From Bog-473 sp963726135 (GTDB lineage Bacteria > Actinomycetota > Acidimicrobiia > Acidimicrobiales > RAAP-2): DNA of 64,000 nucleotides. The notes under the pieces are model-generated. The model was not told where the DNA came from. It searched no databases and saw nothing but the letters and a program-made list of their open reading frames with translations. Positions 25,880 to 35,471 of this stretch are shown in pieces; the first letter of the stretch is position 1, and each line of letters opens with the position of its first letter. The stretch spans positions 1,240,001-1,304,000 of the forward strand of contig CAVSBE010000008.1 of NCBI GenBank assembly GCA_963726135.1. Reading direction: 5' to 3'. Both the position numbers and the translations under genes were made by a program.

Positions 25880-27113
25880 GTGCCGTGACCGGCAACCTTG
25901 GCATGGCGCGTCCACCACATTGACCTCGGCGTCGCGCAGAATTGGCTCCTCGCGAAAGAGGAGGTCAGGTGCGCGAAGGGATACGCGTTCGAGAAATCAC
26001 CAACCAAGAGGGCATGCGCTTATTGCGCATCGTGCGGCGCTCGTCGGGGTCGGTCGTGACCTGGCGTAGAGCTCAGATGGTGTTGCTCTCGGCCCAGGGG
26101 ATGGATGTGGCCCAGATCTCCAAAGTGGCTTTCACCTCGCCGGACCGGGTCAGAGAGGTGCTGCACAACTTCAACGATGATGGGTTCGACTCCTTGGTGC
26201 CCAGGTACTCGGGAGGACGGCCACCTAAGTTCACGCTCCCCGAGCGCCGGGAGATCAAGAGAATCGCCCTCTCGCGCCCGGTCGACCACGACCTGCCGTT
26301 TTCGACCTGGAGCTTGTCCAAGCTGGCCGAGTTCTTGGTGGCTGAGGGGGTGGTCGACGACATCAGCCACGAGGGCCTGCGCCTGGTACTCCGAGAGGAG
26401 GGCGTCTCGTTTCAAGTGATCAAGACCTACAAGGCGTCCAACGACCCCGACTTCGAGGCCAAGAAGAACCGGGTGCTGCACCTCTACGACATCGCTGATG
26501 GGAAGGTCAAAGCCAAGAGGGGCGACCCCACCGTGGTGATCTGCATGGACGAGTTCGGGCCGCTCAACCTCTTGCCCCGGCCCGGCAAGCAGTGGGCGCC
26601 GGTGATCGTCAGAGGGGAGGAGAGCACCAAGGAACCACGCCGCCGGCGTCGCCGTGCCACTTACACGCGCACCAAGGGCGTCCGTCACCTCATGGCCGCC
26701 TACGACCTGAACCAGGACAAGATCTACGGCCACGTGAAGTTGAACAAGGACCGCACCACCTTCCTCGAGTTCTGCCGCTACCTGCGCAGTCTTTACCCGC
26801 CCGAGGTCCGCATCGCCATCGTGCTCGATAACTTCAGCCCTCATCTCTCGACCCAGAAGGACGACAGAGTCGGGGTGTGGGCCAAAGCCAACAACGTCGA
26901 GCTGGCCTACGTGCCGACCAACGCCAGCTGGATGAACCGGATAGAGGCGCAGTTCCAAGCCCTGCGCTACTTCACCCTCGACGGCACCGACCACCGCTCA
27001 CACGAAGAGCAGAACTCGATGATCCGTCGCTACATCATCTGGCGCAATCGCCACGCTCAGGACAAAACACTTCGTGAGCTGGTAAAGCGCGCAAACGTTG
27101 CTTGATGCGGCAC
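25880..27113 (+). mobile_element. IS630-family insertion sequence
   Basis: The left end GTGCCG...GCAAC (from 25880) is repeated as an imperfect inverted repeat at the right end (to 27113). A TA dinucleotide lies outside each end (25878-25879 and 27114-27115), as expected for IS630/mariner-type insertion. The element is about 1,234 bp long and carries one intact transposase. Confidence 0.8.
25969..27105 (+). CDS. IS630-family transposase
   Basis: This 378-residue transposase starts at the GTG at 25969, just after GAGGAGG. An N-terminal helix-turn-helix region (RRAQMVLLSAQGMDVAQISK) precedes a DDE domain with D in CMDEFGPLNLL, D in IVLDNFSPHLS and E in NRIEAQFQAL. It is the only gene of the element and appears complete. 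Its insertion lies directly upstream of the broken nucleotide-binding/PLD-like gene and may have removed that gene's start. Confidence 0.95.
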   Translation: MREGIRVREITNQEGMRLLRIVRRSSGSVVTWRRAQMVLLSAQGMDVAQISKVAFTSPDRVREVLHNFNDDGFDSLVPRYSGGRPPKFTLPERREIKRIALSRPVDHDLPFSTWSLSKLAEFLVAEGVVDDISHEGLRLVLREEGVSFQVIKTYKASNDPDFEAKKNRVLHLYDIADGKVKAKRGDPTVVICMDEFGPLNLLPRPGKQWAPVIVRGEESTKEPRRRRRRATYTRTKGVRHLMAAYDLNQDKIYGHVKLNKDRTTFLEFCRYLRSLYPPEVRIAIVLDNFSPHLSTQKDDRVGVWAKANNVELAYVPTNASWMNRIEAQFQALRYFTLDGTDHRSHEEQNSMIRRYIIWRNRHAQDKTLRELVKRANVA

Positions 27114-27190
27114 TAGGTTGCAACCATGGTTAGTGGCAGCCCCTCCCCGAACGCCGATAAAGGGCCGTTAGCCCGGCCTCGCGCACTAGA

Positions 27191-28177
27191 GGGCCGACGC
27201 TGTTTATCATCAGCCCGATCGGAGATGAAGGTTCCCCCGAACGCGAGCACGCGGACGACGTTTTTGATTTCATCATCGCCCCGGCCATGGAGGAGTGTGG
27301 CATCAAGGCGTTCCGCTCGGACCGCCTGTTCGAGTCCGGCAAGATCTCGGACCAGATGTTCCGGTCCATTGTCCAAGAGGACTTGTGCGTGGCAGTCCTT
27401 ACCGGATTCAACCCCAACGTCTTCTACGAGCTCGCCATCGCCCAGGCAGCGGGACGACCGGTGATCATCCTGATGGAAAAAGGCCCCGACCTGCCATTCG
27501 ATATCAGTGACCTTCGATGCGTCCGCTACGACCTCAAGATCCGTTCCTACCACGACCGGACGTTTATCTCCCAGGTTGCGAGTCACGTTCGGAGCTTCGA
27601 AGCGTCCGGATGGTAGGTCCCGAGCCCTCTAGCCAATCTCGTTGTAAGCAAAGGAGACGAACTTCGTATCCTACCCCGAGCACGAGATTTGGGCGCGCCT
27701 GAGCGGTGGCTAGATCTGATCCGGGATGCACACGATGACGTCTCATTGTGCGGCATCAACTTGTCTGAGTGGCGCAAGTCCAAGAACTTTCGAAAGACAG
27801 TGCTGGAACGAGCTCACGCGGGTTGCCGTGTCCGCTTCATGGTCATGGACCTTCCGGACCTGGTTTGCGGACGCTCATCAACGAACGAGCAGAGGACGAT
27901 ACGTTCGAGGAGATCCAGAGGTTACTGGAAACCATGGTCGAGTATTTCCAGAAGCTGGCGATCGAGGCCGGTGGCAACGTCGAGCTGAGGCTAATCACGA
28001 ATGGGTGTTTGTCACTTCAATCTGACCTTGGTTGATGGTCGGGCCGTGGCCATTCAATACCTCTACGGCGAACGAGCCAGCCTCAGCCCACTCTTTGATT
28101 GTCGTCCCGAATCATCGCTTGCGGAGTCGTTCTCTGCCGAGTTCGACGCGTTGTGGAACGCCAACGGCCCTGTGTAA
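27191..28177 (+). pseudogene. Nucleotide-binding (NDT/TIR-like) + PLD-like gene, broken
   Basis: The first half reads LFIISPIGDEGSPEREHADD, SDRLFESGKISDQMF and NPNVFYELAIAQAAGRPVII. This resembles the nucleoside 2-deoxyribosyltransferase/TIR-like fold, with the candidate catalytic Glu in FYELAI. No start codon fits before LFIIS, so the 5' end was probably cut near the IS630 edge. A TAG at 27614-27616 interrupts the frame. The same frame continues with SKGDELRILPRARDLGAPER and GINLSEWRKSKNFRKTVLER, then after two frameshifts (about 27855 and 28015) HFNLTLVDGRAVAIQYLYGE and FSAEFDALWNANGPV, ending at TAA 28177. This second half looks like a PLD-like (DUF5919-type) domain. The original was probably one signalling or defence-type protein. 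Confidence 0.6.
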
Positions 28178-28313
28178 GGTTCGGCAGCGCCAACATCCTC
28201 GCTTGCGCAGGGCGGCACGGGCCTTGTTGCGGATGACATCGGGCTGAAGGACACCAAAACCACGATCGGGTCCCTGAGCTGGCAATCGTCGTCGTCGTCA
28301 GGCATCATCCGCC

Positions 28314-29391
28314 GTGGTCTTCTCCCTCCTCTATCTCGGGATGTGCCGGCTACTCGGCCTTGTTGTCTCGTGCCGTCGGTCCGAATCGGACAAGGACATC
28401 GAGATCATGGTGCTCCGGCACCAGGTTCGAGTCCTCGAACGTCAGGTCCACGGACGTGTCCGGTACCGGCCCGCCGATCGAGCGATCCTCGCTGCGTTGA
28501 GTCGCCTTCTCCCTCGGGCGCGTTGGCGGTGCTTTCTCGTCGCCCCGGACACCCTCCTTCGTTGGCATCGGGAGCTCGCCCAGCGCAGGTGGCAACGCTG
28601 GCGAGCACAGCGGGGACCTGGCCGGCCGCCGATGAACGATGAGCTCGTGGAACTCATCGTTCGCCTCGGTCGGGAGAACCGACGGTGGGGATGCGTGCGC
28701 ACGCATCCAGGGAGAGCTGCGCACGCTTGGGATCCGTGTCTCAACCACTTCGATTCGGAGGGTCCTGCGCGAACATGGTCTCGGGCCCGTTCCTCGGAAG
28801 GGACCGACATGGTCGGAGTTTCTGCGTGCCCAGGCCGCTGTAGTGCTGGCCACGGACTTCTTCACCGTGGACACCATCTCGATGAAGCAGCTCTACGTGC
28901 TCTTCGTCATCGAGCTCGGGACTCGAGAAGTGCACATCCTCGGCGTGACCGATCATCCGACGGGCCCTTTCGTCACGCAGGTGGCCCGCAACCTCGTCGG
29001 CGACCTCGTCGACCGGGAAGGATCCATAAAGTTCCTGATTCGGGATCGGGATGCAAGTTCACGACCAGCTTTGACGAGGTGTTCACCTCCGAGGGTATCC
29101 GGGTGATCAAGACGCCCGTTCGCTCTCCCCGGGCCAATGCCTACGCGGAACGCTGGGTGAGGACGGTGCGGACAGAATGCCTCGACTGGATGCTCGTTCT
29201 CGGCCGTCGTCACCTGAACGAGGTTCTGCGACAGTACGTCAGCCATTACAACGAACAGCGTCCGCACCCGGGACTCGACCTTGGCGTGCCTGTACCCAGC
29301 GAGACCACCGCCGACACTCCCGTCGTTCCATGTCAAGCGTCGCGATGTACTGGGCGGCCTCATCCACGAATACTTCCGGCAGGCCGCGTAG
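28314..29391 (+). pseudogene. Integrase-core (rve) transposase, multiply frameshifted
   Basis: The product can be followed through three frames: LRHQVRVLERQVHGRVRYRP and VAPDTLLRWHRELAQRRWQR, then IQGELRTLGIRVSTTSIRRV and ATDFFTVDT, then FTTSFDEVFTSEGIRVIKTP, NAYAERWVRTVRTE and HEYFRQAA with a TAG at 29389-29391. It is related to the intact transposase at 33095-34168, with the same motif order and length. All three DDE positions can be seen, but they lie in different frames. The element is dead unless the shifts are assembly errors. Its terminal repeats are not clear. Confidence 0.85.
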
Positions 29392-29585
29392 TTCGACCCT
29401 GGCGGACGCGGTCGTCCTGCCTGCTGTTATCCCGTCAGGGCGGCATCCACTCCGGGTGGCACTTCGGCAGCGCGCTGCTTTTCGAAACCTTCCCGTCGAT
29501 CCAGGGACATGGCGTGGCCGTTTTCCCGGTTGCGACTGCGACATCGCGGTGCCAAGACGCCGCGATCGACATTTTCGTGCCCTGC

Positions 29586-29923
29586 AACTATGGCGGTGAC
29601 GTCGGGCCGTGGAGCACGGCCATGCTGTCGGGGACTTTGGCGATGACGTCGGGTTGTGGAGCACGGCCAGAAAGAAGCGGACGGCCACCCTCTCCGAGGG
29701 CAACCCGGTCAATAGCGCGGCCTTCAGCCCGAACGGCCAGACCCTCGCCGTCGGGGAGTCCATTGGCAAAATTGGGCTTCTTCGACAGAGCCTGTGGAAC
29801 TGGAAGTTCAATTCGTTCTTGCATCTTCTCTGCGGTGAGGTGCGACGGAACATGGCACCAGTCCAGTGGATGGCAAACGTACCTAACCAGCCGTACCAGA
29901 AAACCTGCCCTGCTTACCCGTAA
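29586..29923 (+). pseudogene. C-terminal stub of a third TIR-WD40 gene
   Basis: After a frame change near 29600 the sequence encodes DDVGLWSTARKKRTATLSEG, AAFSPNGQTLAVGES and a C-terminal region LWNWKFNSFLHLLCGEVRR ending YQKTCPAYP. This is almost identical to the end of TIR-WD40 gene 1 (LWNWKFNSFLHVLCGEVRR) and shows what that gene's normal C-terminus looks like. Only about two blades survive. It is convergent with the complete TIR-WD40 gene 2, whose stop is about 160 bp downstream. The 3' flank of this stub (29924-30082) is purine-rich and has no gene. Confidence 0.85.
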
Positions 29924-30082
29924 GCACGTGTCTGCCACATCTTCCATGGGCACCAAACAGGTAGGCAGAGCGGACGTTTCCAGCGGACCTATCGAAACGT
30001 CCGGCGGTCGATTCGCCCAAGTGAATTTCGGGCGTTCCAGCGGGACGGAAGGAAGGGGAGGGAAGGAAGGAGAGGGAATCAC

Positions 30083-32806
30083 CTAGGGGTACGCCGGACA
30101 AGTCTTTTGGTATTGCTGGTCGGGCACGTAGGTCGTCCATTCAAGTCTTGACATATTTGATCTGACCTCGCCACAGAGGTTCTGCGTCAACGAAGTGAAG
30201 TCTGGATTCCACAAGCTCTGCCGGAACAGGTCCACTTCGCCGCTCAGTTCGCCAAAGGCGAGGGTCTCTCCGTTGGGGCTGATTGCGACGCTGGAGACCG
30301 GGCTGCTGCCGGCCAGGGTGAAGGTGAGCGTTCCACTCGCCACGTCCCACAGCCCGACGCCTCCGCCGTCGGTCCCGACTGCAACGATACGTCCGTTCGG
30401 ACTGAAGTCGACGCTGTGAACTGGGCTAGATGCATCCAAAGTGGCAGTCTGCTGCCGGCCCGCAACGTCCCACAGACCCACGCTGTCACCCGCGCCACCG
30501 ACGGCAAGAATCTGACCGTTCGGGCTGAAGGCCACGCTGTAGGCCACGCTCCCTTCGTGGAACGTGACGGTCCGCTTTCCACTTGCCAGGTCCCACAGGC
30601 CGACATTGCCCTTGCCGTCCCCGACGGCGGCGATGCTCCCATTTGGGCTGAAGGCCACGCTGTAAACCGTGCTCCCTTCGTTCAAGGTCCTGGTCACCGT
30701 TCCACTCGCCATATCAAACAGGCGGACGTCTCCACCCGCGTCGCCTGCGGCAAGGGTCCGGCCGTTCGGGCTGAATTCCACGGTGTCGATCACGGCGTCC
30801 TCAGCCCCGGAGGCGCCGGTGCGCTTCCCGCTGGCCACGTCCCAAAGGCTTACGTGACCGTCGCCGTCCCCAACGGCAAGGGTCCGGCCGTTCGGGCTAA
30901 AGGCGAGGCTGAAGGCCGTGCTCCCTTCGTTCAAGGTGGCCATCAGCTTTCCGCTCGCCACGTCCCTGATACTGATGCCACCGTCCTGATTGCCTACGGC
31001 GACAATCTGGCCGTTCGGACTTACGGCGACACTGGCGACCTGGCCGCCTTCGTCGAAATAGGCAAACGGCAAATTTTCGCCCGTCACGTGCCACAAGTCC
31101 ATCCCACCGCCGGCGTTGCCGACGGCAAGGGTCTGGCCGTTCGGGCTGAAGGCGATGCTCTCGACCGTAACCCCTTCGGCCAAAGTGACAATCCGCTGTC
31201 CATTCACTATATCCCACAGTCCGACGTGACCGCTCTGGTCCCCAGCGGCAACGATCTGTCCGTCCGGACTGAAGGCAACACTAAAGACGGTGCTGGTCTC
31301 ATGGAGAGAAGTTGTCAGCCGTCCGCTGGCGACGTCCCACACTCCGACATTGCCGTTCTGATCCCCGACGGCAAGGGTCTGTCCGTTCGGGCTGAAGGCG
31401 ACGCCGTTGACCAAAGTGCCTTCGGACAAGGTGGTGGTCAGCACTCCGCTCACCGCGTCCCAAAGATCGACTTCACCACGGCTGTCGCCGACGGCGAGGG
31501 TCTGTCCGTTCGGGCTGAAGGCAACGCTTAAGACCTCGCTGCCTTCGGACAGGGTGGCCGTCTTCTCCCCGCCGGCCGTGCTCCACAGTCCGACGTGACC
31601 GCTCTGATCCCCGACAGCAAGGATTTGTCCGGTCGGGCTGAAGGCGACGCTTGCAACTGGGCTGCCCTCGGACAGGGTGGCCGTCTTCTCCCCGCCGGCC
31701 GTGCTCCACAGTCCGACGTGACCGCTCTGATCCCCGACGGCAAGGATCTGTCCGGTCGGGCTGAAGGCGACGCTTTCAACCGGGCTGCCGTCGACCAAGG
31801 TGGCGGTCCGCTGTCCGCTGGACGTGTTCCAAAGCACAACATGACCACCGTTATCCCCGAGAGCGAGAGTATCGCCGTTCGGGCTGAAGGCGACGCTGTG
31901 AGCCGTCGTGCCGTCGGTAAAGGTGAAATCGAGGAGCTGTTCCGCGGCGTCGATGAATGCATTCCGGGCCTGGAGAGTGGAAGCGCGCTTATAGGCTTGC
32001 ATGCTTACGAGCATTCCGAGCGGGGCATTGGTCGAGAGCAGATTCGTGCCCTCCGCTGCCATGTCCTCGGACTGGGAGACGTGGGACTGGCTGATGGCGT
32101 TGTTCCGCTGTACAAGCGCAAGCCCTCCGAGCACAAGGGCGACCACGAGCGCGATAGTGACGCCACTCAGCAGCCGGCGCTGACGCCGCGTAGCGCCCTG
32201 GCGGCTGACCAGTACGAAGGACTTTTGAAGGTCCGTCGGTTCTGGCCCTTTTCCCGATCCGCGAACAAGCCACTGCTCAGCCGCCTCAAGCTCACTGCCG
32301 GACAGAAGGAAACTGCGGTCCCGGTCGTGCTTGTCCCACTCAAGCGCCTTCTTGCCCCACTCGGTGTGCTCACGTGTTGCGTATAAATCGGTGTCGATGG
32401 TGGTGATCAGGAGGGGTAGCGAGTTCTCAAAGGTGTTTGCGGACGTGGGATCGGGGTCGTTTTCGAACAGGCCCCGCGGGGGCACGAACTGGACTGCCTT
32501 GAGTGCCTCGGGAAGTTCGACAAGCGGAGCGACCCTGAGGTTGAGAGGAATGATCCGCTTGTTGAGTTCCGCCGCATAGGAGAGTTCCTGCTTACACTCC
32601 TCAGATGCAACCGAGTCCGGGCTGATGACAAACACGAAGCTGTCGGCATCCTCGATTGCGCCTTTGAGGTCCTCGGCCCAGCGGGCGCCCGAGGGGATAT
32701 CAGACTCGTCTACCCAGATAGCCTTGCCGGAGTCCTTGAGAGCCCGTTGGAGGCGAACCGCGAAGTCCCGGTCAAGGTGTGAGTAGCTGATGAAAGCGTC
32801 AGACAC
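30083..32806 (-). CDS. TIR-transmembrane-WD40 receptor-like protein 2
   Basis: This 907-residue protein starts at a GTG (32806), with the same GGAGG leader as gene 1. The TIR domain, linker (RDRSFLLSGSELEAAEQWL) and membrane helix are nearly identical to gene 1. The WD40 part is longer, with 14 blades, enough for two seven-bladed propellers. Blades 2 and 3 are almost identical (AFSPTGQILAVGDQSGHVGL), while most others have diverged (for example VSPNGQIVAVGNQDGGISIR). The C-terminus is the standard LWNPDF...CGEVRSNM...YQKTCPAYP. The gene is intact. It is inverted relative to gene 1 and to the downstream stub. The TIR candidate catalytic Glu (SEECKQEL) is present. A transmembrane TIR receptor with an adaptable sensing domain is inferred. 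Confidence 0.92.
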   Translation of the reverse strand: MSDAFISYSHLDRDFAVRLQRALKDSGKAIWVDESDIPSGARWAEDLKGAIEDADSFVFVISPDSVASEECKQELSYAAELNKRIIPLNLRVAPLVELPEALKAVQFVPPRGLFENDPDPTSANTFENSLPLLITTIDTDLYATREHTEWGKKALEWDKHDRDRSFLLSGSELEAAEQWLVRGSGKGPEPTDLQKSFVLVSRQGATRRQRRLLSGVTIALVVALVLGGLALVQRNNAISQSHVSQSEDMAAEGTNLLSTNAPLGMLVSMQAYKRASTLQARNAFIDAAEQLLDFTFTDGTTAHSVAFSPNGDTLALGDNGGHVVLWNTSSGQRTATLVDGSPVESVAFSPTGQILAVGDQSGHVGLWSTAGGEKTATLSEGSPVASVAFSPTGQILAVGDQSGHVGLWSTAGGEKTATLSEGSEVLSVAFSPNGQTLAVGDSRGEVDLWDAVSGVLTTTLSEGTLVNGVAFSPNGQTLAVGDQNGNVGVWDVASGRLTTSLHETSTVFSVAFSPDGQIVAAGDQSGHVGLWDIVNGQRIVTLAEGVTVESIAFSPNGQTLAVGNAGGGMDLWHVTGENLPFAYFDEGGQVASVAVSPNGQIVAVGNQDGGISIRDVASGKLMATLNEGSTAFSLAFSPNGRTLAVGDGDGHVSLWDVASGKRTGASGAEDAVIDTVEFSPNGRTLAAGDAGGDVRLFDMASGTVTRTLNEGSTVYSVAFSPNGSIAAVGDGKGNVGLWDLASGKRTVTFHEGSVAYSVAFSPNGQILAVGGAGDSVGLWDVAGRQQTATLDASSPVHSVDFSPNGRIVAVGTDGGGVGLWDVASGTLTFTLAGSSPVSSVAISPNGETLAFGELSGEVDLFRQSLWNPDFTSLTQNLCGEVRSNMSRLEWTTYVPDQQYQKTCPAYP

Positions 32807-32861
32807 GGACAACCTCCACCGAAACCGCCGTCATTTCGTGAACGCCAGAGGTCCTGAATGG

Positions 32862-32872
32862 TAGCTGAGCTA
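32862..32872 (-). promoter_or_regulatory. Palindrome upstream of TIR-WD40 gene 2
   Basis: This is the same 5+1+5 palindrome (TAGCTCAGCTA on the minus strand) as upstream of gene 1, again ending 56 bases before the GTG start. The region 32873-33028 has no intact gene. Confidence 0.5.
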
Positions 32873-33028
32873 AGTGGTCGCGTTCTGGTGATTGGTCTGG
32901 CCATCGTTGACGCTCTCGGCGGATGGCTCGCCAAGCGTTATCCAGAGCTTGTACTCGCCTGAACCTGTTCGTGCCGAAAATCCCATCCGAGCAGCTCATG
33001 CCACGAGGCGGTACTCGTGAATGAGGCC

Positions 33029-34368
33029 TGAAGGGCCCATTTACTCGTCCACTGGCTTGACCAGGCACATCGAACTCGATGAGGCTCGCTGCCCGTGGCG
33101 CTCTCCTTCCTCTATCGCCTCGTCCGGCATGTCCTCGAGGCGATCCGCAACCACCGGACGGACGCTGTGGCAAAGGACGCCGAGATCATCGTGCTGCGCC
33201 ACCAGCTCGCCGTGCTCCAGCGCCAGGTCACCCGTCCCCGCCTCACCTTGTCGGATCGAGCGATTGTCAGTGCCCTCGCACTCGTGGTCCCCCTTGAGCG
33301 CTGGGCGTCCTTCCTCGTCACGCCCGAGACCATTCTTCGATGGCATCGCGCCCTCGTACGCCGGCGCTGGACCTACCCCCACCGGAGGCACGGCCGCCCG
33401 GCCTTGCCCCAAGAGACGGCCAAGCTGATCCTGCGGCTGGCACGGGAGAACCCTCGCTGGGGCTACCTTCGCATCGTCGGTGAGCTGAAGAAGATCGGCG
33501 TCGACGTATCCAAGACGAGCGTCGCTGCCGTCCTGCGCCGCCATCGTCTCCCGCCCGCGCCACGGCGCTCGGGCCCTACCTGGAGAGAGTTCCTGCGCAC
33601 CCAGGCCAAGGGCATCTTGGCCACTGACTTCTTCACCGTCGACACCGTCACGCTGCGCCGCTTCTACGTGCTCTTCATCATCGAGATCGACCGGCGGAGA
33701 GTGCACCTGCTCGGCGTCACCGCCAACCCCAACGGTCCATGGGTCACCCAGGTGGCACGCAACTTCGCCTCCGACCTCGAAGATCTCGGGCGCCGCTTCC
33801 GGTTCCTCATCCGGGACCGCGATACCAAGTTCACCATCGGTTTCGACGCCGTCCTCGCCTCCATCGGCATCAAGACCATACGTACTCCGGTCGCCTCACC
33901 TCGGGCGAACGCGTTCGCCGAGCGGTTCGTGCGGACCGTCCGCCAGGACTGCTTGGACCACCTCCTCGTCATCTCGCGACGACATCTTGAGGTTGTGCTC
34001 GCCGAGTACATCCGCCACTACAACGATGCCAGGCCCCATCGCGGCCTCCAGCTCGACCAGCCACTCCCCCGCCCCCGCTCGGCGACCTCGCCCTCGACCA
34101 TCGGCCACCCGGTCGCCCGTCGCGATGTTCTGGGCGGCATCATTCACGAGTACGAGCCTGCTGCCTAAGGCTCCCGCCTTTCCTTGGCCATATTGACGAT
34201 GGACCACCATCTACGGCCAACTTCTACCGCCACTGCGTGAGTAACCCCGATCGAGCGTCTCGGTCGCGGTGCCTCCAGGTGGCGCCCCCATCCACCCGCG
34301 GCGATTGATGCCCGAGACACCGCGCGGTCCGTGGCGCCGACGGGCCGCGTCAATATTTGAACCCTTCA
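33029..34368 (+). mobile_element. 1.34-kb IS with rve transposase, copy A
   Basis: The ends are defined by comparison with copy B (43728-45069): identity starts at TGAAGGGCCCATTTA and stops at the inverted TGAAGGGTTCAAATA. The terminal repeats therefore begin TGAAGGG. No target-site duplication is obvious. The copies differ by only a handful of bases over 1.34 kb. Confidence 0.88.
33095..34168 (+). CDS. Integrase-core (rve) DDE transposase, intact
   Basis: This 357-residue transposase begins ALSFLYRLVRHVLEAIR and continues with LRHQLAVLQRQVTRP, a helix-turn-helix-like region with RWGYLRIVGELKKIG, and the DDE core: D in ATDFFTVDT, D in FLIRDRDTKF and E in RANAFAERFVRT. It ends GGIIHEYEPAA. 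It resembles stand-alone IS3/IS481-type transposases that lack a separate orfA. This is the only intact member among four relatives in the window (remnants at 3.0 and 28.3 kb, broken copy at 43.8 kb). Confidence 0.93.
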   Translation: MALSFLYRLVRHVLEAIRNHRTDAVAKDAEIIVLRHQLAVLQRQVTRPRLTLSDRAIVSALALVVPLERWASFLVTPETILRWHRALVRRRWTYPHRRHGRPALPQETAKLILRLARENPRWGYLRIVGELKKIGVDVSKTSVAAVLRRHRLPPAPRRSGPTWREFLRTQAKGILATDFFTVDTVTLRRFYVLFIIEIDRRRVHLLGVTANPNGPWVTQVARNFASDLEDLGRRFRFLIRDRDTKFTIGFDAVLASIGIKTIRTPVASPRANAFAERFVRTVRQDCLDHLLVISRRHLEVVLAEYIRHYNDARPHRGLQLDQPLPRPRSATSPSTIGHPVARRDVLGGIIHEYEPAA

Positions 34369-34683
34369 CGTTCGTCAGGGCGAGTCCGAAAGCCGTCTAT
34401 ACGGACAAGTATCGAGCCGTCTCGCGGCCTGTCCGGTCGTGAGCAATGCCTCGCCTTCGCCCCTCGGGCACGAGGACGTCGTCGGGCCGGGCTGACCGAC
34501 GTCATCACCCAGATGAAGCCGGCGTCGTTAGGGGCTTGTTCGGGGTGAGGCGCCGCTCTAACTACGCCGGAGCCCTGAGCTGCAATTGGCCCGTCAGGAG
34601 TGCCGGTGTACTAGGTGAGCTAAACGGCCCCTCCGACACTACGGAAACAGCAGGTCTAAAGGCATGCTCCCGCCGGGTCACCT
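34369..34683. other. Stretch of about 315 bp with no recognised gene
   Basis: No gene, RNA or repeat is supported between the right end of IS copy A and the lipoprotein stop codon. Confidence 0.5.
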
Positions 34684-35304
34684 TTAGAAGTTGGATACGC
34701 TGAAGGTTGTTCCGATCTTCCAGTTGGCCTGCTGCATCTGAGCGAGCGTGTAGTCGACGGGTGTGGCAGCGCCGGCAACGGTCACCTGGTACTCAGCGAC
34801 AGTTGGCACCGTCGCGCTCCAAGTGAACTCGCACGCCTCGCCGGTAGTGACCCACTGCGATGTTGACGCATTGACCACGACGCCGTCGTTCAAAGAAGGA
34901 TTGCTAAGGACTGTGTTACCGGGAGGGGGTCCTTGGACTTCAACCTCATTTCCACGCCCGATGACCGGACTGCCGGACGAATTCGTTCCGCTGCATTCGT
35001 TCCCAACTGTTGTGTTCGCGGGAAAAGAGGTGTCGTCGACGGTTCCATTGATCGTTTGGTTGGCGCCAGGGACGGTCGACGCGGTCGTAGTCGTGGCGGG
35101 AGCGGTCGTCGTTGTTGTGCTTGTCGACGATCCCGAGTTGCCCGAGTTGCCCTTGTTGCCCGAGTTGCCCGAGTTGCCCGAGTTGCCCGAGTTGCCCGAG
35201 TTGCCCTTAGCACTTGGTTGAGATGTGCCGTGTGAACTACAAGCGGAAAGACCGAGAGCAGACATGACCATCAGTGCCCCTACGATCAGGCCACGGCCTC
35301 GCAT
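34684..35304 (-). CDS. Lipoprotein with Gly-Asn-Ser repeat linker
   Basis: This 206-residue lipoprotein starts at MRGRGLIVGALMVMSALGL, whose signal peptide ends in the lipobox LSAC. After the acylated Cys comes a tandem GNS/GNK repeat of about nine units and a Thr-rich segment (STSTTTTTAPATTTTAS), together a flexible stalk. The C-terminal about 120 residues (VDDTSFPANTTVGNECSG... EACEFTWSATVPTVAEYQVT) form a small beta-rich domain with two cysteines and no known catalytic motif. It is probably exposed on the outer face of the membrane. No partner is evident, and the neighbours are IS elements. Confidence 0.75.
   Translation of the reverse strand: MRGRGLIVGALMVMSALGLSACSSHGTSQPSAKGNSGNSGNSGNSGNSGNKGNSGNSGSSTSTTTTTAPATTTTASTVPGANQTINGTVDDTSFPANTTVGNECSGTNSSGSPVIGRGNEVEVQGPPPGNTVLSNPSLNDGVVVNASTSQWVTTGEACEFTWSATVPTVAEYQVTVAGAATPVDYTLAQMQQANWKIGTTFSVSNF
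35127..35212 (-). repeat. 9-bp tandem repeats encoding Gly-Asn-Ser
   Basis: About nine units of GGCAACTCG (plus-strand CGAGTTGCC), one of them variant (encoding GNK), form the lipoprotein stalk. The units are identical at DNA level, so length change by slippage is likely. Confidence 0.9.
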
Positions 35305-35471
35305 GGATGTGCATACCGGAGCCCGCCACCAACTAGTTCTCTGAAAACGTCGCACATCTTTCACCCCGCCCGTGCATCAGGACCAACACCGTTATGGGCA
35401 CCGGACGATAGGGGGGCGAGACCTTGGCGTCAACCCCCATGTAGTCATCGGCTCGGACCGGCTCATCGCTA

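Noticed and set aside
25438..26007. Minus-strand frame of about 189 codons near the IS630 left end
   Set aside because: It spans the IS630 boundary and overlaps the coding end of the anchored protein gene, with no protein-like conservation pattern.
30416..31531. Plus-strand frame of about 371 codons with periodic repeats
   Set aside because: The repeats are the reverse complement of the WD40 blades of the minus-strand TIR-WD40 gene.
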